Below are positions 45,106-52,944 of a stretch of DNA of 64,000 bases, piece after piece. The translations under genes were made by a program, and so were the position numbers. Numbering within the stretch: position 1 is the stretch's first letter; each line of letters opens with the position of its first letter. The DNA is taken from positions 186,001-250,000 of the forward strand of contig OZ240668.1 of assembly GCA_965198655.1 (NCBI GenBank). Direction: 5' to 3'. This stretch comes from Lichenicola sp965198655. Lineage in GTDB: Bacteria > Pseudomonadota > Alphaproteobacteria > Acetobacterales > Acetobacteraceae. The notes below the pieces were generated by a model that saw only the letters and a list, made by a program, of their open reading frames with translations, was not told the DNA's origin and searched no databases.

Positions 45106-46428
45106 ATGAGGATCGTCCTCGCCGGGACTCCGATGATCGGTCACCTCAACCCGCTGCTGTCGATCGGCAGGCTGCTGGTGTCGAACGGCCACGAGGTCCT
45201 CGGTCACAGCGCCGGCGCCCATCGCGGCCGGTTCGAGGCCGCCGGCATGCGGCTGGAGCCGTTCCCGCCCGCGATCGACCGCGATCTCAGCGACCTGCAT
45301 CAGGCGTATCCGGAGCTGGCATCGCTCGATGCCGGTCCGGACAAGCTCGGGTACCTGTTCCGGCACGCCTTTATCGGCCCGCTGGCGGCGCAGCACGCCG
45401 CGCTGGCGGCCCTGCTGGAGCGTTATCCCGCCGACCTGGTGCTAAGCGACAACCTGTTCCTGGGCGTGCTTCCGTTCCTGCTCGGGCCCAGGACCGAGCG
45501 GCCGGCGATCGCGTGTTGCGGCGTCACCCCGTTGTTCACCAGCCGCGACGACGGCGCGCCGAACGGTCCGGGGCTCCCGCCGACCGCGGACGAGGACACC
45601 CTGCTCGACTACGAGCTGATCAAGGCGTTCGCCGACGACGACTTCTTCGACCCGATCCAGCGGGAACTCGACCGGGCGCTGGCGGCGGTCGGACGCGGCC
45701 CGCTCGCCATGCCGATGAACGATGCGGGGGTGGCGCTGCCGGACCTGTATCTCCAGCCCACCGTGGCCGCCTTCGAGTATCCACGACGCGACCCGCCCGC
45801 GACGCTGCACTTCATCGGCGCCCTGCCGCTGCCCGCGATCGACATGCCCCTTCCGGATTGGGCCGGCGACCTGGCGAAGGCACGCAAGGTGGTCCTGGTC
45901 ACCCAGGGCACCCTCGCCAACCACGACCTCGGCGAGGTGGTCGCCCCCACGCTGGCGGCGCTGGCGGACCGTGACGACATCCTGGTGCTGGTGACCACGG
46001 GAGGGCGGCCACTCGACGCCGTCCCCGGGCCGATCCCTCGCAACGCGCGGTTGGCCCGGTTCCTGCCCTATGACTGGCTGATGCCGCGGCTCGACCTCGT
46101 GGTCACCAACGGCGGCTACGGCACGGTCAACTACGCGCTCAGCCAGGGCATTCCGCTGGTCGTCGCCGGCGTCAACGAGGACAAGGCGGAGGTGGGCGCG
46201 CGCGTCGCCTGGAGCGGCGTCGGCCTCGCCCTGCAGACCGAGGCGCCGGAGCCGGCTGCGTTGCGCCAGGCTATCGACCGGGTGCTGGACGACGACGGCT
46301 ACCGCCTCGCCGCGCAGGCGATGGCGGTCCGTTTCTCTGAGGCCGACAGCGAGCGCCAAGTGCTCCGGCTGTTCGAAGCCGCCCGTGCCCGTCATGTCGC
46401 TGCGGTAGGCTCGCCATCGACCGCATGA
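45106..46428 (+). CDS. GT1-family (MGT/UGT-like) glycosyltransferase
   Basis: A 440-residue GT-B enzyme. The start MRIVLAGTPMIGHLNPLL has the catalytic His of the family, and VLVTQGTLANHD and PYDWLMPRLDLVVTNGGYGTVNYALSQGIPLV form the UDP-sugar site (the segment VVTNGGYGTVNYAL is the PSPG-like core). It resembles bacterial YjiC/zeaxanthin/sterol glucosyltransferases that glycosylate small lipophilic acceptors. It stands alone between inverted copies B and C of the dispersed repeat. Confidence 0.85.
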   Translation: MRIVLAGTPMIGHLNPLLSIGRLLVSNGHEVLGHSAGAHRGRFEAAGMRLEPFPPAIDRDLSDLHQAYPELASLDAGPDKLGYLFRHAFIGPLAAQHAALAALLERYPADLVLSDNLFLGVLPFLLGPRTERPAIACCGVTPLFTSRDDGAPNGPGLPPTADEDTLLDYELIKAFADDDFFDPIQRELDRALAAVGRGPLAMPMNDAGVALPDLYLQPTVAAFEYPRRDPPATLHFIGALPLPAIDMPLPDWAGDLAKARKVVLVTQGTLANHDLGEVVAPTLAALADRDDILVLVTTGGRPLDAVPGPIPRNARLARFLPYDWLMPRLDLVVTNGGYGTVNYALSQGIPLVVAGVNEDKAEVGARVAWSGVGLALQTEAPEPAALRQAIDRVLDDDGYRLAAQAMAVRFSEADSERQVLRLFEAARARHVAAVGSPSTA

Positions 46429-46436
46429 ACGCGCCT

Positions 46437-46606
46437 CGTGTTCGGCAGGAAGCCAGGCCAGGGCTCTGCCCACCGATCCGCTTTGCGGCTTGGTCCGCTG
46501 GGGCCGGGAGGCCCCAGACCCCTTAACTTCAAGAGTCGGGTTTGAAGGGCTCCGCCCTTCATGGGGTCCAGGGGCGACGCCCCTAGGTCTTTGCCATCCA
46601 CCAGAG
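46437..46606 (-). repeat. Dispersed intergenic repeat, copy C (inverted)
   Basis: The reverse complement of copies A and B. It carries the same three hairpins, for example GAAGGGCTCCGCCCTTC and AGGGGCGACGCCCCT. It begins eight bases after the GT1 stop codon. With copy B it brackets the GT1 gene as an inverted repeat about 1.6 kb apart. Downstream, 46607-46855 shows no gene and must contain the promoter of the small secreted protein. Confidence 0.85.
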
Positions 46607-46855
46607 TGTCCAAACGGACCCTCAGGCACATCCTAGCTCCTCCTTCTGAACGCAATCCTGTCGCATGGTCAGCAGTAATCACCGCTAGAAGCGTCTCAAA
46701 AGAAACCTTTGCGCTCATGTTTCTTGCTCAACCTCAGCAGCTTTTCTTATCTTTCCACTGATCATTCCATTTCTGTTGTTGAAACGGGCCCGGAGGTACT
46801 ACTACATTCCGAATGTGACCGGTCATTACGACCACATGACACTCAGAAGGATCTT

Positions 46856-47074
46856 ATGATGGCTATTGGTTCGCGTCTCACCGCCCAACGCTCCGGCATC
46901 GCGCTCGCTGCGCTGCTGGTTACCGCAATGTCGGTGCATGATCATCGTGTCGCGGCGGCCCTGCAGCAGGGTGTATCCGTCACGGCCAGCACGATGGTTC
47001 GCAGCCAGCCTGCGCCCCTGGTGGCGGTCACCTACGGCGCCATCGGTTCCGGCATTGCCCATCACTATCCCTGA
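46856..47074 (+). CDS. Small secreted protein of unknown function
   Basis: A 72-residue protein with an N-terminal signal sequence (GIALAALLVTAMSVHDH, cleavage near VAA) and a short mature part rich in Val, Ser and Ala ending in HHYP. AAGGA lies about six bases upstream of ATG 46856. It is a stand-alone gene followed by a good rho-independent terminator at 47168. I do not recognise a family. Confidence 0.5.
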   Translation: MMAIGSRLTAQRSGIALAALLVTAMSVHDHRVAAALQQGVSVTASTMVRSQPAPLVAVTYGAIGSGIAHHYP

Positions 47075-47167
47075 TAAATGGTAGGAACGCGTCCTGGCCG
47101 ATGGCAACAGACAGATAAGTCGGTCGTTGCGACGTCGCATAGGACTCGTTTCAAAAATAATCCTGAC

Positions 47168-47196
47168 GCCCGGGTGCTCGCCGCGCCCGGGCTTTT
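47168..47196 (+). terminator. Rho-independent terminator
   Basis: GCCCGGG (47168-47174) and CCCGGGC (47186-47192) form a perfect 7-bp G/C stem with an 11-base loop, followed at once by TTTT. It lies 93 bp after the small secreted protein gene and 90 bp before the diguanylate cyclase gene, so it separates their transcripts. Confidence 0.75.
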
Positions 47197-47286
47197 GGTT
47201 GTGCGCCGCGATAAATCGCGTAGTCTATCGTTCTGTCTTCAGCATCCGATCGTCGCCAGCCGGTCTCAAGCCGACGGAACAGGTTT

Positions 47287-50235
47287 ATGGCTTTCGGCTC
47301 CACCGCGTGGCATCTCCTGTTCCGGGCGTCGCTTGCAGCCGCTCTTGCGATCGTGGCGTTGTGGCCTATCTCGGCGGCGCGGGCTGACCGGTCGACCTTC
47401 CGCACCTATGACGCTGATCAGGGCCTCGCCAGTGTCGGCGGCCAATGCATGCTCCAGGATCGTGCCGGTTACATGCTGGTCTGCACCGAGCACGGCGTGT
47501 TCGCCTATGACGGCAGGCGATTCGTCAACCTCGGCACGGATCAGGGTCTTCGCCAGGGCGGCTTTGTCGATGGTCTGACGCTGACCGCCACCGGGCGGGT
47601 CGCGGTCGAGTTCGCCGATGAGGTGTTGGTGTCGGACCGCCCGTCGGACGCCTCGCATCCGCCCGGCGCGCTGTGGTTCCGCAAGGTGCTCCATCCCGGC
47701 ATCTCCTTCTACGACGCGCGTCCGCATCGCCTGGCCCCCTGGCAGGACGGCCTGGTGTTTCTGGCCAACGATACCACGGTGATGATCGTGGTTCCCCGGT
47801 CCGGGCCGCCGCATGTCGAGGCGATGCGCTACGACCGCGAGCAGCAAGGGCTGCTCAGGAACGCGGCCGAGGTGTTCTCCGTACGCGGTCATCTCTGGGA
47901 GGCGTTCGACGACGGCCGATTATGTGCAGCCGATCCCGGCGCGGTAAGATGCTATGGCGCCGCGGACGGACTGCGTGGCGGCCCCTGGCTGGACGTGGCC
48001 GCCGGCCCTGACGGTCGCATCCTCGCCCGGTCGGCCTCGTCGGTCGGCACCCTCGATCCCGCGTCGGGCCGCTGGTCGGTGGTGGACCTGCCGGACCAGG
48101 GTGGCCGCTACGGCAACCATTCCCTCAGCATCGGCCTGTTCGGGACGCCCGATGGCGGCCTCATGACGCAGGCGAATCACGGCCTCGCCATCCTGCGTCC
48201 GGACGGCTGGCAGACCCTGAGCGTCGAGGATGGCGCCCCCGCCGGCGACATCATGAACGCCGTGACCGATGCGACCGGCCAGCTCTGGTTCCAGGTGCTC
48301 GGGCGCGGGCTGGTGCGCTGGGTCGGCTACGGACACTGGCAAAGCCTGCAGAAGGTGGACGGGCTGTCCGACGGCATTCCCTGGCAGTCGGCGCGTCCTC
48401 CCGGCGGCGCACTCTGGGTGTCCACCGATACCGGGGTAGACGAGGTGGTGCGCCACGGACCGTTCCTGCGCATCGGCAGGGTGTTCCCCGGGCCGTCCTT
48501 CGCGCTGGTCGTCGGCCTGCATGGCGAGCTGTGGAGCTCCGCCGGCCTGGGCGGCGCCAGGATCATCGATCCCTCAGACAACTCGGTGACCAGGGTCGAC
48601 GTGCCGCCGATCGACGCCATGGCGTCGGATCCGCACGGCACCGTCTGGATCGGCACCGAGGCCGGGCTATTCAGGGCCGACGACCGTCCCGGCGTGCCGC
48701 CCCACGTCCGGAGCGAGAACGCGCCGCACGCTCCCGTTCCCGGTCTCGTCCAGGACGGCGTCGGCGGCGTGTTCTACCTGTCGGGTGGCCATCTGCGTCA
48801 CCACCACGGCGACGGCACCGACCTCCCCGTCACCGGGAACTGGCCGTCCGCCGCGTTCGATCCGCTCGCCATCACCATCGACCACCAGGGGGGGCTGTGG
48901 ATCGGCGGCGCCGGCGGGCTGTTCCGGTTCGTTGTGTCGAAGGACAGCGTGTCGTCTTACGAGGCGGTCCCGACCACCGACACCCGCACCAACACCATCG
49001 TCGCCGTGATGGTCGATCACCGGGGCTGGGTCTGGGCCGGCACCGCGCTCGGCGTGTCCGTGTTCGACGGGCGGCGTTGGGTATCGGTCGATGCCGATGG
49101 CGGCCTGCTGTCCGACGACGTGGACCAGAACGGCATGCGCGAGGATCCGGACGGATCGGTCTGGATCGCCACCACGGAAGGGTTTTCCCACTTGCTCGAT
49201 CCGGCCTGGCTGTTCACCGACCGGACGCTGGAGGTGGTGGTGAGCCAGGCGCGGCTCGGTGGGCGACCGTTGACGACCAGCTCGATGCCCTTCACCAGGG
49301 ACGCGCTGCAGGTCCAGCTCGGCACGCCGACCTATGGCGCCGAGCGCTCCCTGCTGTTCCGCTACCACCTGTCGGAGGTGGACGCCGGATGGGCGGAATC
49401 CTCGTCGGGACTGGTGCGCTACCCCTTCGTGCCGCCTGGCCGCCACGTGCTGACGGTGGTCGGCTACGACGAGATGATCCACCAGGCGTCGCGTCCCGTC
49501 ACCCTGGTGGTCGACATGGCCTATCCCTGGTGGCGACAATGGTGGTCGGAGACGCTGTGGTTCCTGCTCCCCGGCCTGCTCATCGCGACGATCGTGTACT
49601 GCGTCATGCGCGCCAACCTCCGCCGCCAACGGGAACTCGAACGTTGCGTCGCCGCCGCCACCGAGGAGATGCGCGCCGCCCAAGCCCTGCTCCGGTTCCA
49701 GGCCGCGCATGACGCCCTCACCGGCCTGCTCAACCGCTGCGAGATCGAACGACGGCTCGCCGCCAAGCTGGGGGCCGCCGAACTGGGCGACGAGATGGTG
49801 GTGGCGCTGCTCGACGTGGACCACTTCAAGCGCATCAACGACAACCACGGCCATCTCGGCGGCGACGAGGTTCTCCGCGCCCTGGGGCGCGTGGTCTCGC
49901 GGACGATCCACGACGGCGAGTACGCCGGCCGCTATGGCGGCGAGGAGATCCTGCTGGTGCTCGACGATACCGACGGCCGCGGCGCCGAGCGCGTGCTGGA
50001 CCTGCACCTCGCGGTCAGGCACGACACCTTCGAGGTGCCGGGTGCCGCGATCCGGGTGACCTGCTCCATCGGGCTCGCCTGGGCCGTGCCCGGCGACGAC
50101 TGGCAGTCGCTGATCGGACGCGCCGACGACGCCCTGTACGAGGCCAAGGAAGGCGGCCGCGACCGGGTGGTGGAAAGCCACCGCGTCAGCCCCAACCTGT
50201 CGGGCACCGCGGTGGCCCGTCCGGGCGGGGCCTGA
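47287..50235 (+). CDS. Beta-propeller/Y_Y_Y sensor diguanylate cyclase
   Basis: A 982-residue membrane protein. A signal peptide (residues 1-36) is followed by a periplasmic two-component-regulator propeller with many W-x-G/T-x-x-G blades (for example TVWIGTEAGLF and GWVWAGTALGVSVF). A Y_Y_Y domain comes at ~660-740 (LFRYHLSEVDAGW), one membrane helix at ~753-775, then a GGDEF domain with the active site GGEEI at 884-888 and DVDHFKRINDNHGHLGGDEVL. The inhibitory I-site RxxD is absent (HDGE at that position). It should make c-di-GMP in response to a periplasmic ligand. Proximity to polysaccharide genes suggests EPS control. Confidence 0.9.
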   Translation: MAFGSTAWHLLFRASLAAALAIVALWPISAARADRSTFRTYDADQGLASVGGQCMLQDRAGYMLVCTEHGVFAYDGRRFVNLGTDQGLRQGGFVDGLTLTATGRVAVEFADEVLVSDRPSDASHPPGALWFRKVLHPGISFYDARPHRLAPWQDGLVFLANDTTVMIVVPRSGPPHVEAMRYDREQQGLLRNAAEVFSVRGHLWEAFDDGRLCAADPGAVRCYGAADGLRGGPWLDVAAGPDGRILARSASSVGTLDPASGRWSVVDLPDQGGRYGNHSLSIGLFGTPDGGLMTQANHGLAILRPDGWQTLSVEDGAPAGDIMNAVTDATGQLWFQVLGRGLVRWVGYGHWQSLQKVDGLSDGIPWQSARPPGGALWVSTDTGVDEVVRHGPFLRIGRVFPGPSFALVVGLHGELWSSAGLGGARIIDPSDNSVTRVDVPPIDAMASDPHGTVWIGTEAGLFRADDRPGVPPHVRSENAPHAPVPGLVQDGVGGVFYLSGGHLRHHHGDGTDLPVTGNWPSAAFDPLAITIDHQGGLWIGGAGGLFRFVVSKDSVSSYEAVPTTDTRTNTIVAVMVDHRGWVWAGTALGVSVFDGRRWVSVDADGGLLSDDVDQNGMREDPDGSVWIATTEGFSHLLDPAWLFTDRTLEVVVSQARLGGRPLTTSSMPFTRDALQVQLGTPTYGAERSLLFRYHLSEVDAGWAESSSGLVRYPFVPPGRHVLTVVGYDEMIHQASRPVTLVVDMAYPWWRQWWSETLWFLLPGLLIATIVYCVMRANLRRQRELERCVAAATEEMRAAQALLRFQAAHDALTGLLNRCEIERRLAAKLGAAELGDEMVVALLDVDHFKRINDNHGHLGGDEVLRALGRVVSRTIHDGEYAGRYGGEEILLVLDDTDGRGAERVLDLHLAVRHDTFEVPGAAIRVTCSIGLAWAVPGDDWQSLIGRADDALYEAKEGGRDRVVESHRVSPNLSGTAVARPGGA

Positions 50236-50270
50236 CGGACGGTCGTCCCTCCGCCCAGCGCCTTTGGACG

Positions 50271-51173
50271 CTACTGGGCCGGCGGGACGGGAGCCCTGGT
50301 GATGGCCGGGCTGACCGTGGGCAGCGGCAGGGTGCTCGGGCCGGTATTGCCGGTATCGGACGGCGGCGGCGCGCCCACCGTGCTAGCGGCGTTCGGATAC
50401 CAGTCCGGCACGGTGGCGCGGCGGTCGTTGCGCGCCGCGTCGACGTCCCTTTGCCGGATCTGGCGGTACACCGAGCGCTGCGTCGCGTAGGGGTCGAGCA
50501 CGTCCTCCTTCAGCTTCCTGAGCTCCTCGATGTGCGGCGCGACCCCGTCCACCGCCGCCAGCCCGGTGGAGATGTCGTTCAGGTGGTGGATGCCGTTGAA
50601 GGTCAGGTAGGTGTAGGGACTGACCGCGGCATCGACGCCGCGGCCGACGCCGTCGCGCACCCCGGACGGGCCGAACAGCGGCAGATAAAGATAGGGGCCG
50701 GCCGGGATGCCCCACAACGCCAGGGTGGTGGCGCCGTCGGCGGAATGGTCCGGATAGCCGACATGCCTGGCCACGTCGAACGCGCCGCCGACGCCGACCG
50801 TGCTGTTGATGATGAAGCGCACGAAGGTGTCGCCGGCGCGCCGCGGCTTGGTTTCCAGCACGTCGTTGGCGAACTGCACCGGCGCGCCGAGGTTGTTCAG
50901 CACGTTGTGGATGCCGCTGCGCACCGGCTGCGGGAACACGTAGTTGTAGCCGCGCGCCACCGGGATCAGCACGTAGGTCAGCAGCCCGTCGTTGACGGTG
51001 TAGATCACCCGGTTGGTGGGCTCGAACGGATCGTTGGTCGCCTTGTAGTCCGCCAGCGCCTCCTGGTCGCTGGACGGCGGCCGTGTGGCGCAGCCGGCCA
51101 GAAGCAGGACCGCCGCAGCGGGAAGCAGCGCTGCGGCCGGCCAGTTCCGTTCGCTCCGGATCAACTGCCGCAT
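50271..51173 (-). CDS. mlaA: MlaA/VacJ-family outer-membrane lipoprotein
   Basis: A 300-residue lipoprotein with lipobox LLAGC (Cys28). NDPFEPTNRVIYTVNDGL, then LNNLGAPVQFANDVLE, IINSTVGVGGAFDVA and YLYLPLFGPSGVRDGVG, are the MlaA blocks. It pulls mislocalised phospholipid from the outer leaflet of the outer membrane and hands it to the Mla pathway. The C-terminal ~60 residues are Pro/Thr-rich. ATG 51173 opens the signal peptide. The 102-bp gap to the dioxygenase gene suggests that it might be read with the phosphonate genes, but this is not certain. Confidence 0.9.
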   Translation of the reverse strand: MRQLIRSERNWPAAALLPAAAVLLLAGCATRPPSSDQEALADYKATNDPFEPTNRVIYTVNDGLLTYVLIPVARGYNYVFPQPVRSGIHNVLNNLGAPVQFANDVLETKPRRAGDTFVRFIINSTVGVGGAFDVARHVGYPDHSADGATTLALWGIPAGPYLYLPLFGPSGVRDGVGRGVDAAVSPYTYLTFNGIHHLNDISTGLAAVDGVAPHIEELRKLKEDVLDPYATQRSVYRQIRQRDVDAARNDRRATVPDWYPNAASTVGAPPPSDTGNTGPSTLPLPTVSPAITRAPVPPAQ

Positions 51174-51275
51174 CGCTGTGTCCTGTCCGCCTGGTTCGCA
51201 GTCGCGCGCATGGATAGGGGAGGGTGGCGGTCGCGGAAAGAGCAGCGCCGCCACACCGGGGAAGGGAAGTGCGGT

Positions 51276-52073
51276 CTACACCCTGAACACGTAGCGTTCG
51301 CCCGGCCTGCGCTCGATGTCGGGCGGGAAGGCGGCGCGCTTCTCGGCGAAGTAGCGGCGGCGATGGTCGCCGTGCCCGGAGCCGTTATAGGTCAGGTAGA
51401 GCACACGGCGCTGGGTGTCGGACAGGTTCGGCTTGGACGCGTGCGGCACGAAGCTGTCGAAGAAGATCACGTCGCCGGGTTCCGTCGGCACCGGCACGAG
51501 GCCGAGATCGTCCTCGGCGAGCGGGGCCCACTCGGCGCCGATCAGCTCGTGCGCGCGGGGAGCGGTGGCGATCTCCAGGCAGCCGTTCTCGATCGTGGCC
51601 GGGTCGATCGTGACCAGGGCGGTGACGAAGATCGGCGCATAGCTGGTCCAGCCGGCCTGCTGGTCCTGGTGCGCCTTGAAGCCGTCGCCGCCCGGATACT
51701 TGAAGTTGATCTTGTCCTTGAACAGCACCGTGTCCTCGCCGGTGAGCACGGACAGCCAGCGGCTCAGCGCGCCGTGCCGGGCGACCGCGTCCATCGCCGG
51801 GTGATGGGAACAGAAATCCTCGATGCGCTGCACCACGCGCCGGCCGGGCTCCAGCAGGCTGTCCTCGTGGTAGACCATCTGGCCGCCCGGAACCTCGGGG
51901 GCCGAGGCGATCTCGCCGGTCCAACGGACCAGCGCCTCGGTCTCGGCGGCGGAGAAGAAGCCGCGCACCACCAGGGTGCCGTCGCGTTGCATCGCCCGGA
52001 TCTCGTCCGGCTGCGGCAGGCGGGCGGAGACCCCGGGACGCGCGGTGTCGGTCGGGCGGGTCACCGCGTTCAT
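51276..52073 (-). CDS. PhyH-family Fe(II)/2-oxoglutarate dioxygenase
   Basis: A 265-residue double-stranded beta-helix oxygenase. The iron triad is visible as His135-x-Asp137 in FKAHQDQQAGW and His211 in FDSFVPHASKPN; Arg222/223 fit the 2-oxoglutarate anchor. Related PhyH enzymes hydroxylate phosphonates (PhnY and the FrbJ group) as well as ectoine and lipids. ATG 52073 overlaps the stop of the nucleotidyltransferase gene by four bases (ATGA), tying it to the phosphonate locus. A C1-hydroxylated phosphonate is therefore a plausible product (inference). Confidence 0.82.
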   Translation of the reverse strand: MNAVTRPTDTARPGVSARLPQPDEIRAMQRDGTLVVRGFFSAAETEALVRWTGEIASAPEVPGGQMVYHEDSLLEPGRRVVQRIEDFCSHHPAMDAVARHGALSRWLSVLTGEDTVLFKDKINFKYPGGDGFKAHQDQQAGWTSYAPIFVTALVTIDPATIENGCLEIATAPRAHELIGAEWAPLAEDDLGLVPVPTEPGDVIFFDSFVPHASKPNLSDTQRRVLYLTYNGSGHGDHRRRYFAEKRAAFPPDIERRPGERYVFRV

Positions 52074-52867
52074 GCCGGCAGCCTGTCGATCAGCGGGCCG
52101 TCGATCAGCGGCAGCAGGCGCTCGGCTTTGGCGATGTCTTCCATGAAGTCGATCTCCGTCCAGGGCAGGTCCGTGATGTCCTCGTATCCGAACATCGGCG
52201 GGCCGGATGCATCCGCGCGTATGAGCGCCCGGATGGGTTCCTCGTATTCGAGGCCGCGGTCGCCCTGGACCATGGCGCGGGTGCGCCGGGCCAGGCTGAC
52301 GGCCACCTCGGAGGAAAAGCGGAAGAAGCCGACCGACTCGCCGTGGAAGGCGTGCGCGGCAGCGGGACGCTTGGCGAAGTCGACGATCCGGCCGCTTGCG
52401 TCGACGCAGACCTTGACCGGCTCGTCGCCCGGCTCGAGCGCGCGGTCGAGCAGAAGGGCTGCCGGATGCGCGCTATCCAGCAGCCGCTCGATCAGGGTCT
52501 GGCCGTAGAGCACGTCGGCATCCATCAGCACCACCGCCCCGCCACCCTCCAGCACCTCGCGGCCGGCATCGAGCGACACCGCGCTGCCCTCCTGCCAATG
52601 CGGATTGCGGATCAGCGTGACCTGTCCGCGACGGCCGAGGCGCTCCAGCTCGGCCTCGACCAACTCCGAGCGGTAGCCGACCACCAGCGTCACCGGGCCG
52701 GCTCCGGCTGCGGACAAGCGATCGAGATGCCGCTCCAGCAGGGTGCGGCCGCCGAACTCGAGCAGGATCTTGGGAACATCCGGAGCGGCCGGACCGAGGC
52801 GGCGGCCACGTCCGGCGGCCAGGATCAGGACAGCCGGATGTCCTCGGGAGGGGTCGCGGCGAGGCAT
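52070..52867 (-). CDS. LicC/PntC-like sugar/choline-phosphate-type nucleotidyltransferase
   Basis: A 265-residue nucleotidyltransferase with an intact signature VLILAAGRGRRLGP, then PKILLEFGGRTLLERHLD, GSAVSLDAGREV and VVLMDADVLYG with the metal-binding Asp. It resembles cytidylyltransferases for phosphocholine (LicC) and for 2-aminoethylphosphonate (PntC). Its position opposite PEP mutase suggests that it makes a CMP-phosphonate used as a head-group donor. ATG 52867 was chosen; upstream residues belong to the short divergent promoter region of about 78 bp. Confidence 0.8.
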   Translation of the reverse strand: MPRRDPSRGHPAVLILAAGRGRRLGPAAPDVPKILLEFGGRTLLERHLDRLSAAGAGPVTLVVGYRSELVEAELERLGRRGQVTLIRNPHWQEGSAVSLDAGREVLEGGGAVVLMDADVLYGQTLIERLLDSAHPAALLLDRALEPGDEPVKVCVDASGRIVDFAKRPAAAHAFHGESVGFFRFSSEVAVSLARRTRAMVQGDRGLEYEEPIRALIRADASGPPMFGYEDITDLPWTEIDFMEDIAKAERLLPLIDGPLIDRLPA

Positions 52868-52944
52868 CTTTTTGTGTGGCTGTTCCAGGAAAATTGATGC
52901 AGGAGATGGACGGTTACATGACACTATGATGAGGATTGCGCAAA

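Noticed and set aside
48667..50181. Long antisense frame in the diguanylate cyclase gene
   Set aside because: High-GC shadow with His/Arg/Gly-rich composition and no ribosome-binding site; the sense protein has clear domains.
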